Source: Canna indica (taxonomy: Eukaryota > Streptophyta > Magnoliopsida > Zingiberales > Cannaceae). From it: DNA of 64,000 nucleotides. Under the pieces are notes generated by a model. It did no database searches and was not told the DNA's origin. It was given only the letters and a program-made list of their open reading frames with translations. Positions 10,040-21,345 of this stretch are shown here, piece by piece. Within the stretch, counting starts at the first letter, position 1; each line of letters begins with the position of its first letter. The stretch is from the NCBI GenBank assembly GCA_034359265.1, contig CP136891.1, positions 47,918,001-47,982,000 on the forward strand. Reading direction: 5' to 3'. A program made the translations under genes and the position numbers.

Positions 10040-11425
10040 TTTATTTTCTCGCGTTGGCAAGGTATCTGATGAGCTTCAATTGACAGATATCACGAAGGAT
10101 GGTTTCCTTCCTAGTATTAAAGGGAGTATACCTTTTGAATCGGGCACTCAAACGAGGTGGTGACCTCAGCCTTCTGCCATTACTCTGTTCGTGACGTTTG
10201 CGATCTTCACCTTTTTCGTCTCCCTTTTCTGGACTTTTCGTCTTCGATGAGGGTTTTGGGATTTTGCTAGTAAGTCTTTTTAGCTTCTCAAAGTTCTTCC
10301 ATTTTTATGAAGCTAGCATCGTTCTCCTAAAACTCGACCATGTCCATAAGCTCTTTAAGGGCGATCTGGTCAGTGAAGGGTCCTGGGCTTTAGCCTAAGC
10401 TAGATGGAGAAGAGCTCGATCTGTGGGTCGAGATTGGGAATATGGATCGCCATGGCCTAAAAACTATTTTGGTATTCTCATAGGAGCTCGTGCTGCCCCT
10501 GCCTAACATAGTGGAGGGTAGTAGGGGTGAGCATGGACCGGTTAACCGGTCCATTAGCAAAAAAAAACCGGCCCATTAACTTTGGTTTTTCAAAACCATT
10601 AATCGTAAATCGGTCCATTAACTTCGGTCTACCGTTATTTCGGTTTCGGTTTTTTCGGTTCCATTAACCAATAATTTTCGATTAATCAATAAAAAATTTT
10701 ATCCTACAAACATAATAATATTATGCAAATCATGGAGAAAAATCCAAACAAATACCGAATTCTCATTGAGAAAAAAGAAAAAAAAATGAAACCACTTGAA
10801 CCAAGATAATGTTCTACGAAAACTAATATTTTTATTTCTATTGTTTAAATATTTTTTGATTTTTTATATTTTTTATATTTTTATATATTTTTATATATTT
10901 TAATTTTTTATATATTTTTATAATTTTTATAATTTTTTTATAATTTTTAATAATTTTTTGCAAGTTTTTATAATTTTTTTACAATTTATAAATCATTATT
11001 TAATATATATATTATTAAAAATTAATAAATTATATTGAACCGGTCGGTTAATCGAAACCGGTGGACTTTTTACCTCTCGGACCGAAACCAAAACCGAAAA
11101 TCGATTTTTCTAAAAATAAAAATCGAAACTAAAAAAACCATTTCGGTTAACCGAAAAAACCGATTCAGTTTCGGACCGGTTTTCCGGTTAACCGAAAAAC
11201 CAGTTTTTTTTTCTCACCCCTAGAGGGCAGTCCCCGTCTTGTGATATACCTACGAGGTGGTGAAACGGTTGATGAAGACGCGAGAGACGTCTTTGAAGAA
11301 ATGAATAAACCCTGACGGGAAGGAAGCAAACCACAATAGGGCAGTTTTTCCCATGAAGGTTGGGAAGGCTCTATAGAGCGCGCAACCGGTTGCTCCATGA
11401 TAGAGCATCATGGTCCTGAACGTCA
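10040..11425 (-). pseudogene. Tat-type gag, split by a hAT element
   Basis: On the minus strand, from 11425 downward, the retrotransposon gag core reads NMTFRTMMLYHGATG, ALYRAFPTFMGKTALLWF and FIHFFKDVSRVFINRF. This is the capsid region (PF03732-like) of Tat elements. The hAT element 10522-11222 interrupts it; beyond it the gag goes on with AMAIHIPNLDPQIELFS, FTDQIALKELMDMVEF and SFIKMEEL, and ends near ARFKRYTPFNTRKETIL about 10050. Several frameshifts and stops are present, and the nucleocapsid zinc knuckle is absent. Gag packages the element RNA into virus-like particles. On its upstream side the gene is cut by a copia LTR starting at 11426. Orientation matches the integrase at the left edge. 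Confidence 0.75.
10522..11222. mobile_element. Non-autonomous hAT element (701 bp)
   Basis: The element begins TAGGGGTGAG and ends with its inverse CTCACCCCTA. It is flanked by 8-bp target duplications GAGGGTAG (10514-10521) and GAGGGCAG (11223-11230), one mismatch, as hAT transposases leave. The outer 150-200 bp at each end are packed with CGGTTAACCGG-like motifs in both orientations; the middle is very A/T-rich. There is no transposase frame. Repeated subterminal motifs are the usual hAT transposase binding sites. It sits inside the antisense Tat gag, so it arrived later. Confidence 0.88.
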
Positions 11426-11588
11426 TGTTGACCTAAGGTTTTTTACTTTGGTCTTAATATCGATTTTGATGATAACAAACATGGAACTAATGTTTCATTG
11501 AGAAATACTTTCACGTTCCAAGCCGGTTAGCATATTGGAGAAATCGGTAAGGACACTTGGGATTATTCGGGAAGTTAGAGTTTAGGTT
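11426..11588 (+). repeat. First 163 bp of a SIRE-type copia LTR
   Basis: TGTTGACCTAAGG followed by GTCTTAATATCG and GATGATAACAAACATGG is the start of the copia LTR family of this window. It stops after 163 bp, where a second copy of the same LTR start begins. It cuts the upstream end of the antisense Tat gag. Confidence 0.75.
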
Positions 11589-12120
11589 TGTTGGCCTAAG
11601 GTTTTCAACCTTGGTCTTAATCTCGGTTTTGATGATAACAAACATGGAACTAATTATTTTCAGGTTCTATATCGGTTAGCGCGCGATATCCACGATCGGA
11701 AATATGGGAGAAATCAGAAAATCCGAAGGACGTTGGTTGACACGCTCGGATTTGCCAGGAAGATAGAGTCTAGGTTTAGGGTGTTTAAATAAATTATAAA
11801 ATCCTCTTTTATGATGCAAAGAACCCGAAAAAACCTAAATCGTAATTTGAAATCCGAACCGAAGAAAGAAACTAGGTGAAACTCAATATAGAGTACAGGT
11901 ACAATACGTAGAGTACTAGTACTCTACGACCGATCGATTGACCGGTCAATCGAAATGAGCCCAAAAAGCACAACGGGCTATGGTCGCTCGGTCAGTCGTT
12001 TGGTCGGTCGACTGATGGTCGATCGGACCTACGATCGGATGGCAAAAATGGCTAATTTTCTAGTCGTTGAGTTTGGCCGTTTGAGGTCAACTATTCATGG
12101 CTTATAAATACCAAGCAATG
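11589..12120 (+). repeat. SIRE-type copia LTR, 5' part
   Basis: It begins TGTTGGCCTAAGG and GATGATAACAAACATGG. At 11929-12036 are several GTCGA/CGATCG palindromes, and a TATA box TTATAAATA lies at 12102-12110. At about 12120 the sequence switches to an antisense chromovirus LTR, so the R-U5 part is missing. Confidence 0.75.
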
Positions 12121-14280
12121 AGAGTCCACTTGGGACTCAATGAGTGGTTCTTTCGAACCTCCACATAATCCACAATTAGTCATGCGTAACATATAAAGTA
12201 GCATAGAATATAATCAGGGAGATAAGTTACTTTTTAGTGCGACTATTGACCCCGTGGGTCTTTCTGTATAGACCATATAGGAGAGACTTGCTATAACGGC
12301 CTAGCCTTGCCACCTGGCATCCGGCCCTTAAGGCCTACTTTTGGTATAAGAATTCCGGCTACCACCGGCCCTACCATACAAGGTAGAATCTCACTGGTCG
12401 TTCGGCCACATCATATCAAGATGTAAAAGAAATCCCGGGCTATCGACTAGGATGGTCCACTAGTCTCCGGACACCGTCTGGGGTAGGGATAGCTAGTCCC
12501 ACCCAACTGGGGTCTAACACCTAGCGGACCCACTGGTGCATCTCAAGACCCAATCACTGGCCGAGCTAAGCATTGGTCATTTCCGACCTCCACGCATCTC
12601 AGCGGACCATCTCATGCACATCACACAATCAAATGTCCTAGGGTTTCCTTATATACACTTCGCGCCATTGCCCGTATCCGGCCCTAATCCGATCTGCAGG
12701 GTCAACAAATTAATGCTACCCTTCCAAAAACGTGTACACCTAATAGTTCTAGGTGTCAAAAAAAATGAATACTAGAAGTTCTGGAAGTTGTGTCATTTCC
12801 TAGCTAGGTTTCCATATATACAAAGCATCTTGCGACAACTTACATGCTATCTAGCATTATACGCTACCTTGGGTGAGGAATTCTATGCACCAACCTTGGA
12901 ATTCCACCCATGAATATTTCAGAACAACATGTGTAATTTAAAGAAAAGCAAGTATAATTTACATCAACTACTATCTATAACAACAAGATTCATCAATAAC
13001 CATTGGTACACTGCATTTAGAATTAATTTCAATAAGAACAATTTATCTAGCATGGTAAGATAACAATAAATTCAATAACGCATAGAATACTAAGCATGGT
13101 AAAAATATTACATCATTTCAAAATTTAAGAGGAATGTGCTAAGGATAGTTACTACACTATCATTCCTACAATTACATGATTCAATAAATTAACTTGCTAT
13201 AGTTAGAGTCCTTCCTAAGTATTATCATGCCTCTATTGATTTAGCACTCTAACTATGGAAATTACCATCTAAATCTCACCCCCTCCCTCCCCTAGGCTTG
13301 GCCAAACCTTGAGCAAGGTGAACCTTGCTCGGCCATGCCTCTTAGGGTAGGAAAGGAAGAGGAGAATTTATCCCCGACCCTAATTCATTGTCTACGCTAT
13401 ATCTTAATTGCATATTGACTAGTTTGCCCCTCCCCCTATACTTGGCCGACCCTTCTCATGAATTTTTAGGGTTCACTCGGCCAACCCTATGAGTTTTAGG
13501 GGAGACTAGTTTCTTAACACGTGAAATCGACGATTAAGAACACACTATTCATGAACTTGAGATCATCTGAGGGCTCTACTTCCGTCAAGGGAATTGGGGA
13601 AAATTTTGGCATGACCTTTCCCCTTTTCTTACGATTCGGCAGCCCTAGAACTTGAGAAAATGACAAGGAAAACAAGACTGATCCGACAAGAATTGATACA
13701 AACAATGAATACCCAACTCCGAAACCAAGATCCGACGGAAACTCGCGAGAAAACACATCTTAACACTTCAAGGGGTTCGGCTACCCGCCTCCCCCAATTC
13801 TTCAAATCTAACCACTCACCTTGCTTGACGAAGATGAAGGATCGGATGATGACGACCTCAAATCTTCCGGCGATGGCGCAAAATCCCAAATCGACCAAAA
13901 TCTCCTTTCCTTGCTCCCTCTCCCTCTCTCCCTATGCGCTACCTTGTGCGACTCCAAGATGAGTCGCACGGCAGCATGGATGAGGGATTTTAATCCCTCA
14001 TCTAATCTTCCATATTGGCCTTTGACTCTTACTCATGACTCGACTAACCCCAAGCTCGACTTGGGTTCCGACTCTACCCGCAACACGAGTCGATTTAAAC
14101 TCGATTAAGGTATAAATGCATAAAAGAAAAGGGCCATTTTCCCAATTTAATTGCATACAACATTAGTCGAGTCATACCTATTACTCGAGGCAATCCTGAG
14201 GCTCGACTCGACTATTCCTGGGTCCGGCGCGCTGCACCAAAATAGATTTTTATATTAGGAAATTTTTCCCGGGTCTTACA
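12121..14280 (-). repeat. Antisense chromovirus LTR, truncated at its 3' end
   Basis: On the minus strand it starts exactly at 14280 with TGTAAGACCCGGG, as does the solo LTR at 32995. Its other end, by match to that LTR near 35150, lacks about 390 bp. A TATA-like GATTAAAATC lies at 13986-13995 between long inverted arms, then a leader hairpin at 13946-13969, then the donor-like AGGTGAGTGG (minus strand, about 13811-13820). It contains no gene. It abuts a copia LTR on each side, so the junctions are recombination or insertion scars. Confidence 0.8.
13946..14002 (-). promoter_or_regulatory. LTR core promoter palindrome and leader hairpin
   Basis: The TATA-like box is centred in a perfect inverted repeat: GATGAGGGATT (13979-13989) and AATCCCTCATC (13992-14002). 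Downstream on the minus strand, GTGCGACTC (13946-13954) pairs with GAGTCGCAC (13961-13969). Both are placed as in the solo LTR near 33290. Confidence 0.6.
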
Positions 14281-15552
14281 CCCAAGGGTTGCCCCTAGGC
14301 CTCGATCTCTGTTTTGATAAAACAAACATGAAACTAATGTATTTGTGAAGTTTTGAGTTCAAGTTGCGGCTACGATACGCACGCGAAGTTCGCTTGGAGA
14401 AAAACAAAAAATCGGCAAAAATGGCTTTGAAAATGAGCTTGTAGATAATCTAAAGTTAGGATTAGAATCTATGTAATATGACTCTAGGAATCTATCTCAA
14501 GCCAATTTGTAATGATATCCAAGTCATAACTTTGTAACGAAAACCCAAAAATGAAGCGCGCAAGAAATAAACTTCAAATTCCAGCCATCAGCCTAGATTC
14601 GGTCGACCGCCTGGTCAAACGACAAAAGCAAAAATTTAGTAGAAAGGAGCAGCTCAGTATTCGATCGACCGGTTGGTTGACTACCCGAAGCCAGAAAAGA
14701 ACATTTTGGCATTCGATCGACCAGGTGGTCGACCGAATGTGGCCAGAAAGTGGCAGTAGGCTCGCGATCGCTGGGCGGTCGATCAGTCGGTCGATCAACG
14801 ATCGACCGACAAGCGATCAGACGGCGTCCAACGGGCAGAAAAATGCTCGTTGGAGTGAACTGCCGAGTGAGGGGCTATAAATACCCTTCACCAACCTTCA
14901 TTAACTCTTCTTAACTACTCTCATAAGCTTCCTATGTGTGATTTAAGCCTTTACAAGTTGATTTGCTCGCGCTTGCATCCCCGGACGATGATTTCTCACA
15001 AGTGCTCATCTTTCCTCGACTTCGGCTTCGATTCGTCCTCACCGTCTTGTGGAGTTGGAGGCGTTGAAGGCTTGAAAAGGAGCTCTTTGTTGTGGTCTAT
15101 TCTTTAGCTCTTTTTATTGTAATTTTACTTATTGTTTAAACTTGATTTTTCATTGTAAGCTTGTTAGGTGTGCTAAGTTAAACACCTTAGGGTTTCCTTC
15201 ATAGAATTGTGTTTTGCCTAGGTGAATAGGTTTGAGGTGTTCTCAAAGGATTAAGAAGCAAGTCCTCGGTTGTATTCAATGGGAAACACAAAGTCTATAA
15301 AGGATTTGGTTAGAAATCCTTGGTGTGGAGCCAAGGTAGTGGAGTAGGCGATTGGTCGAACCACTATAATTATTCATCTTTGCATTGCTTGTTTGATTGT
15401 GTTTAATTGCTAATTATTATTCGTCAAGCATTGTAATCTAGAAAGACATTTGTTTGGTTGCATTCGAAATCGAATCTAAACGAAAACGAATTTAACATAG
15501 TTTTAACCGAATACTATTCAACCCCTCTTCTAGTGTGGGTATTTGATTAACA
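14281..15552 (+). repeat. 5' LTR of the 14-kb copia
   Basis: It begins CCCAAGGGTTGCCCC (the leading TGTTGG is missing) and ends TTTGATTAACA before the primer site. It has a palindrome array at 14599-14820 (GGTCGACCG, CGATCGACC and similar), then TATA box CTATAAATA at 14875-14883 between GTGAGGGG and CCCTTCAC. Length is 1272 bp, twice that of its 3' partner. Confidence 0.85.
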
Positions 15553-15554
15553 AT

Positions 15555-15566
15555 TGGTATCAGAGC
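15555..15566 (+). other. Primer binding site (initiator tRNA-Met)
   Basis: TGGTATCAGAGC two bases after the LTR end is complementary to the 3' end of plant initiator tRNA-Met, the usual copia minus-strand primer. Confidence 0.9.
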
Positions 15567-15609
15567 AAGGTCTTAGGATTAGATTTAACTATCCACCCTA
15601 CAATTTAGA

Positions 15610-17051
15610 ATGTCTAGCGATATCCAACTAGCTCAAGGTTTCTCTATTCATAGTCCACCACTACTTGATGGAAACAACTATAACTATTTGAAAATTCGTA
15701 TGAATAATTTCCTTCAATCACTTAGCATGGATGTATGGAGAATGATCCAAGTAGAGTATAAGCAACCCACTAAGGATATGAACTTTGGAGTGTTCTAGAG
15801 ACTACACATGAAGGAACTTCACAAGTTAAGGAATCAAAGATAAACCTCCTCATGCATGACTATGAAATGTTTAAAATATTATCACATGAATCAATTGATG
15901 CCATGTATACTAGATTTCAAAATATTACAAATGGCTTAGCTAACCTTGGTAGAGATATAAGGGAAGAGGAGAAGGTAACAAAGCTCCTTCCTTCCCTTCC
16001 AAAAATTTGGGAGCTAAAAGTGATAGCGATCATGGAGGCCAAGGATTTGAGCAAGTTGAAGCATACCGAGCTCATTAGGTTTCTCATGACACATGAGACC
16101 CATATGAAGCAATACAAGGAGGAACATGCCCCCAAAGGCAAGACCATTGCCTTACAAGCATCACACCGGGTTGAAGAACCTCCATCATCCGAGGAGGAGA
16201 TGGACGATTTTGAAGAAATGGTGATGATGACAAGGAGATTCATGAATTTCATGAAGGGAGGCATAAGAAAAGGCAAATGAGGCTACACATGCTTCAATTC
16301 CAACAAAACCGGGCACCTAAGAAAGGATTGCCCACTCCTCAAGATGGCTTCGACCTCCTATCTCAACAAGAAGGACAAGTACAAGAAGAACAAAAAGGCA
16401 ATGATGGCTTCATGGGATGAGAGTGAATCCTCATCAAGTGAAGAGGAGACCAAGAGTGAGAAGGAAAACCTTTGCCACATGACAAACAACAATGAGGTAA
16501 AATTTATTTTTGGTGAGCTTTCATTTACACAAGAAGAACTAGAAAATGAATTTGATCAAATGCATGATGGATTTAATGCTATTAGGAAAAAGTTTAAAGA
16601 GCTTAAAAAGGACAACAAATATTTAGAGCTTGGAAATGATAATTTGCTACTTTCATGCAATGCATTAAGAAAAGAAGTAGATACCCTTAAGGAAGAAAAA
16701 CGTGTCTTAGAGGATGCTAAGAAAGATTTAGAAAATGGAAACAAAAAATTAGAGAATGAAAATAAGTTCTTAAGTGATCAAGTAGAGCACTTGAATGATA
16801 GCATGCTAAACATAAAAAAGGAACTTTGCATGCTAAATGAAAAAATGACAACCTTACAAAATGTCATGCCCAAGGTTGTACATGCTAGAAAGTCATCAGA
16901 CAATTATGCTCATGCACACTTTCATGCTCACACACATAGCACAAGAATATTTAATGAAAGTTATTTTTCATGTGGTATTTTTGGCCATATGGCTAGAGAT
17001 TATGCACTTAAAAGGAACCCTAATGCTAGATTCACTTGGTTCCTAAGATGA
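15610..17051 (+). pseudogene. Copia gag (14-kb element)
   Basis: The ATG at 15610 gives MSSDIQLAQGFSIHSPPLL and, after a deletion of about 140 bp near 15780, the UBN2-like gag core (15852-16280, MHDYEMFKILSHESIDAMY). A TGA at 16278-16280 interrupts the frame, which then continues into a zinc knuckle CFNSNKTGHLRKDC, where the second cysteine has become serine. A long coiled coil follows (about 16540-16850; KKDLENGNKKLENENKFLSD) and a second, incomplete knuckle (SCGIFGHMARDY). Gag would assemble particles and bind element RNA. With a lost cysteine, a stop and a deletion it is not functional. Confidence 0.88.
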
Positions 17052-19570
17052 CTAATACTCAAAGACCCAAGAAGATTTGGGTACCTAAAATTGTCTCAAG
17101 CAAGTAGAAGCACGTGGATTTTGGATAGCGGTTGCTCGAAACACATGATGGGTGATATCAATCTTTTTGCAACCCTATCAAGCAAGGATGGTGGACATGT
17201 GACGTTTGGAGACAAGGCCAAAGGTAAGATTGTTGGCATTGGTGATATGGGTATACTTCCCTATCCATGCATTAAAAATGTCTTACTAGTTGATGGGTTA
17301 AAGCATAACTTGATTAGTATATCTCAATTATGTGATAATGGTTATGTAGTTATTTTTAAAACATCTAAATGCATCATTAGAAGTGCACCATCTAATGATA
17401 TTGTGTTTATTGTAAATAGGCAAGAAAATGTATACACAATAGTTTTAAATGTATTGTCAAATCCTCATGTTAGATGTTTAGTTGCCATGGAAAATGATTC
17501 ATGATTGTGGCACAGAAGGTTAGGACATGCTAGCATGAGCCTCATCCAAGAAATAACAAAAAAGAACTTAGTTAAATGTATACCTAAGATAAAATTTGAA
17601 AAGGACAAACTTTGTGAAGCATGTCAACATGGAAAACAAGTTAAGTCCTCATTTCATAGCATTAATCAAGTTAGTACATCTAGAATACTAGAACTTGTGC
17701 ACATGGATCTCTTTGGTCCTTGTGATGTGGCAAGTCTAGGTGGAAAATTATATTGCTATGTCTTGATTGATGATTTCTCGAGATTTACATGGGTTTTTTC
17801 CTAGCTAAGAAAAATGAAACTTTTGACTTCTTTAAAAAAATTGCTAGGAGAGTCATAAATGAAAAAAGGAATTTCAATTTTGAAAATTAGAAGTGACAAT
17901 GGAGGAGAATTTAAAAATAAAAAAGTTTTTTGAATTTTGTGATGAATTAGGTATTGAGCATACTTTTTTCTTCCCCTAGAACCCCTCAACAAAATTGGGT
18001 GGTTGAGAGGAAGAATAGAACCTTACAAGAAATGGCTAGGACCATGCTTTGTGAAAATAATTTGCCTAAGTACTTTTGGGCCGAAGCCATAAATACTTCT
18101 TGTCATGTTCTTAATCGTGTTTTGTTAAGACCTAAAATTAAGAAAATACCTTCTGAGCTTTGGAATGATAGAATCCCAAGTGTGGGATATTTTCGAGTTT
18201 TTGGATGCAAATGTTTTATCTTAGACACTAAGGAACATCTCGGAAAATTTGACTCTAAATTCGATGAGGATATTTTTTTAGGTTATTCTACTAGTTCTAA
18301 AGCTTATAGAGTTTATAATCGTAGAACTATGATAGTTGAAGAATCTATACATGTTACCTTTGATGAAACTAATGATTTTTCTAGAAATGTTAAGATTGCG
18401 AATGTAGGTGAGGAACTTGAGGAATTGACATTTCATGACAAGGAGGTTGAAGATGAAAACAATGAGGAAACTCATCATGAAGAGCCTTAGCCTTCATCTT
18501 CAACCTTACCTCAAGGTGAAGAAGAAGAAGAAGAAGAAGAAGAATAAGAGGAAGCTCTATCACATGAAACTTCCGTGAAACTTATGCTCCCATAGCTAGA
18601 TTAGAAGCAATTCGCATGCTTTTAGCTTATGCAAGTTTTAAAGGTTTTAAGCTTTTTCAAATGGATGTTAAAAGTGCATTTTTGAATGGCTTTATTGATG
18701 AAGAAGTTTATGTTGAGCAACCCCCCATTTTTGAAAGTTTTGAGTTTCCAAACCATATTTTTAAACTTAAAAAGGCTTTGTATGGTTTAAAATAAGCCCC
18801 TAGGGCATTGTATGAACGGCTTTCCACGTTTTTGATTGATCAAGGTTTTAGCATTGGAAAAGCCGATGTTTCTCTCTTCATTAAAAATGATAAAAATGAC
18901 ATTTTGCTTGTGCAAATTTATGTGGATGATATTATATTTGGTGCTACTAATGAATTACTATGTGAGTGGTTTGCAAAGTGTATGCAAGAGGAGTTTGAGA
19001 TGAGCATGATGGGAGAACTCTCATTCATGCTTGGCCTCCAAATCAAGCAAACCAACAAAGGGATCTTCATAAATCAAGCCAAGTACACAAAGGAGCTCAT
19101 CAAAAGATTTGGGACGAATGAAGCCAAGTGTAAAGTAGATAGAAAAAGCACCAGTGGGTGTTGTAAATTCCTAGGGATGAGTCTTGTTTCTTGGTTTTCA
19201 AAGAAATAAAACTTGATGACACTTTCAACTACAGAAGTTGAATACATCGCCGCGGCTAGTTGTTGTGCACAAGTCCTTTGGATGAAACAAACACGTTTAG
19301 ATTATGAACTTAAATGTTCATGTATACCTATACAGTGTGACAACACTAGTGCTATCAACTTGACAAAAAAATCGTATTTTACACACTAGGACCAAACACA
19401 TTGATTTAAGGCACCATTTTCTTAGAGATAATGTAGCTAAGAGAAATATATTCGTAGAATTCGTATCCACCGATAAACAACTTGCAGATATATTTATAAA
19501 ACCCTAGAATGAAGAGAGCTTCACAAATCTAAGGATGCAATTAGGAATTTGTACTTTGCCGGATGCTTAA
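17052..19570 (+). pseudogene. Copia pol (14-kb element)
   Basis: Domains in order: aspartic protease (WILDSGCSKHMMGD, 17100-17160); integrase zinc domain and core (WHRRLGHASMSLIQ, CEACQHGKQVKSSF, HMDLFGPCDVASLGG, frameshifts at 17800-17950, then QQNWVVERKNRTL); a GAA trinucleotide tract at 18519-18545; reverse transcriptase with YVDDIIFGATNE near 18920; RNase H (DRKSTSGCC, STTEVEYIAAASCC, CDNTSAINLTK). The start of reverse transcriptase is missing near 18550 and about 290 bp between reverse transcriptase and RNase H are missing at 19130. Stops at 17502, 18488, 18793 and 19207 add to the damage. It ends in TAA at 19568-19570. Confidence 0.9.
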
Positions 19571-19988
19571 GTTTTCAAAATTTGCATGTCTTTTAAAAAA
19601 TTGTATTTTTTTGGTATCATCACACTTATGTAATGCTATGTAGTGGGGCTTTGCGACTTATCGATGTTAGTCTTCTATAGGCTTACATTGGTAGGAAGGA
19701 CTATAGTGGTAGATGATACTTGGATTTATGATTTTTCTCGGATTTCTCGCTAAACTCATTAATAGTACATTAATTTTTGCCCTTTTTGATTGATGTCAAA
19801 AGGGGGAGAAAGGATAATGTCACATTTGTTTTATAATGCATAAAGTTAGGGGGAGCGATAAACTTGGTATGCATATTGATAGGGGGAGCATAGGTTAGCT
19901 TATGTTTAAGCAATCTATATAGATTATCAAAACTCACAAATGTATCCCTTAAAATTATTGAATTTCATACTTTGTTTGTCATCATCAA

Positions 19989-20000
19989 AAAGGGAGAGAT
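19989..20000 (+). other. Polypurine tract
   Basis: AAAGGGAGAGAT directly precedes TGTTGGCCC, the 3' LTR start. About 420 bp of non-coding 3' region separate it from the pol stop; no env-like frame lies between. Confidence 0.85.
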
Positions 20001-20638
20001 TGTTGGCCCAAGGGTTGCCCCTAGGCCTCGATATCTGTTTTGATGATAACAAACATGAAACTTATATATTTGTGAAGTTTTGAGTTCAGGTTGCGGCTAC
20101 GATACGCGCGCGAAGTTCGCTTGGAGAAAAATAAAAAATTGGGGAAAAAGATTGGAAATGAGCTCTTTGTTGTGGTCTATTCTTTAGCTCCTTTTATTGT
20201 AATTTACTTGTTGTTTGAACTTGATTTTTCATTATAAGCTTGTTAGGTGTGCTAGGTTAAACACCTTAGGGTTTCCTTCGTAGAATTGTGTTTTGCCTAG
20301 GTGAATAGGTTTGATGCGTTCTCAAAGTGTTGAGAAGAAAGTCTTCGGTTGTATTCAAAGGGAAACACAAAGTCTATAAAAGATTTGGTTAGAAATCCTT
20401 GGTGTGGAGCCAAGGTAGTGGGGTAGGCGGTTGGCCGAACCATTTTAATTACTCATCTTTGCATTGCTTGTTTGATTGTGTTTAATTGCTAATTATTACT
20501 CGTCAAACATCGTAATCTAGTAAGACGTTTGTTTGGTTGCATTCGAAATTTAATCTAAACAAAAATGAATTTAACGTAGTTTTAACCCAACACTAATCAA
20601 CCCCCTCCCCCCCTTCTAGTGTGGGTATTTGATCAACA
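20001..20638 (+). repeat. 3' LTR with its promoter half deleted
   Basis: It begins TGTTGGCCCAAGG and ends GATCAACA. After about 157 bp it jumps to the position equivalent to 15075 in the 5' LTR, losing about 640 bp that include the palindrome array and the TATA box. The breakpoints in the 5' LTR are short similar words (GAAAATGAGCT near 14430 and GAAAAGGAGCT near 15072), so a deletion between short repeats is likely. Confidence 0.85.
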
Positions 20639-21345
20639 CAAATCCCTTGACATGTCTTATGAGGAACTATTAGAAGAATCTCAAAAAATGTATGCCTTGC
20701 TTATGAAAAAGAATAAGAAAAATAGAAAACTAAATAAAGAAAATTTAAGGCTTAGTTCTCATGTACATGAACTAGAAAATAAAAAATTGAATACAAGTAC
20801 ACTTGTTTCTTGCCATGATGATTTTAAGTTTGAAATTGAGAATTTAAAAAGTGAGGTAAAAGATTTGAGAAATGAAAATGAAGATTTGAAATGAAAAATG
20901 AAACTTAGAAGTAATGATTTGAAAAGTGATTTCAAACTTGAGAATGAGAATCTAAAAGATGAGAATTGCAAATTGAAATCTCAAGAAGTTAGAAAATTGA
21001 GGTTGTAGTTTTAAGTAAAAGAGTAAATGAAATTAATGATGTTTATTCTTCTAGGAAGTTTGAAAAGAAAAGTGTTTCTTTCAAGAATGCTCATGATAAC
21101 TATAAATCTCATATTAGATATTCCACATTTACACCTCATTTAAAGAAAAATGAAAACAAAGAATTTCAGGGTCATTGTTTTTATTGTGGTGTTTACGGGC
21201 ATGTTATATATGATTACACATTTAAGATAAACCCGAAGTGGTGTTAAGGCACTTTGGGTAGCTAAGCCCTCTAACCCCAAGGACCTAAATCAGTTTGGGT
21301 ACCAAAGATTTCATGTTCTCTTGTAGGGGGAGCAATCACACAAGG
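20639..21345 (+). pseudogene. Copia-derived gag, C-terminal part
   Basis: The frame reads LEESQKMYALLMKKNKK, RKLNKENLRLSSHVHELEN and FKFEIENLKSEVKDL, a coiled coil that parallels the antisense gag at 24430-25808 (MDEYKNMYALLLKKDKENK, KLSSHIHALELENEKL). A stop at 20892 and shifts follow, then a half zinc knuckle (HCFYCGVYGHVI near 21175) and a GTTTGGGTACC motif. The left part of this gag was removed where the 14-kb copia ends at 20638. No protease or other pol domain follows, although in ordinary relatives protease starts within 60 bp. Confidence 0.7.

Larger units (their letters stand above)
14281..20638 (+). mobile_element. SIRE-type Ty1/copia retrotransposon with many deletions
   Basis: Order is LTR, tRNA-Met primer site, gag, protease, integrase, reverse transcriptase, RNase H, polypurine tract, LTR, as in Ty1/copia. 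The long LTR and the gag with a UBN2-like core and long coiled coil suggest the SIRE/Maximus lineage. Compared with the sister element at 26279 it has lost several internal blocks and about 640 bp of its 3' LTR. Its left LTR lacks the first six bases (TGTTGG) and abuts an antisense chromovirus LTR at 14280. Its right end enters the gag of another copia-derived sequence at 20639. No matching target duplication is visible, so at least one flank is rearranged. Confidence 0.9.

Noticed and set aside
15555..15566. tRNA-Met-like sequence as a tRNA gene
   Set aside because: Only the 12-base primer complement is present at this and the other primer sites; there is no cloverleaf.
16556..16744. Antisense frames over the copia gag coiled coil
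   Set aside because: Repetitive A/G-rich coiled-coil codons give long serine/phenylalanine frames on the opposite strand; they are shadows.
14281..20644. A target duplication for the 14-kb copia
   Set aside because: The left flank is an LTR tip and the right flank is a gag coding sequence; no 5-bp match is present.
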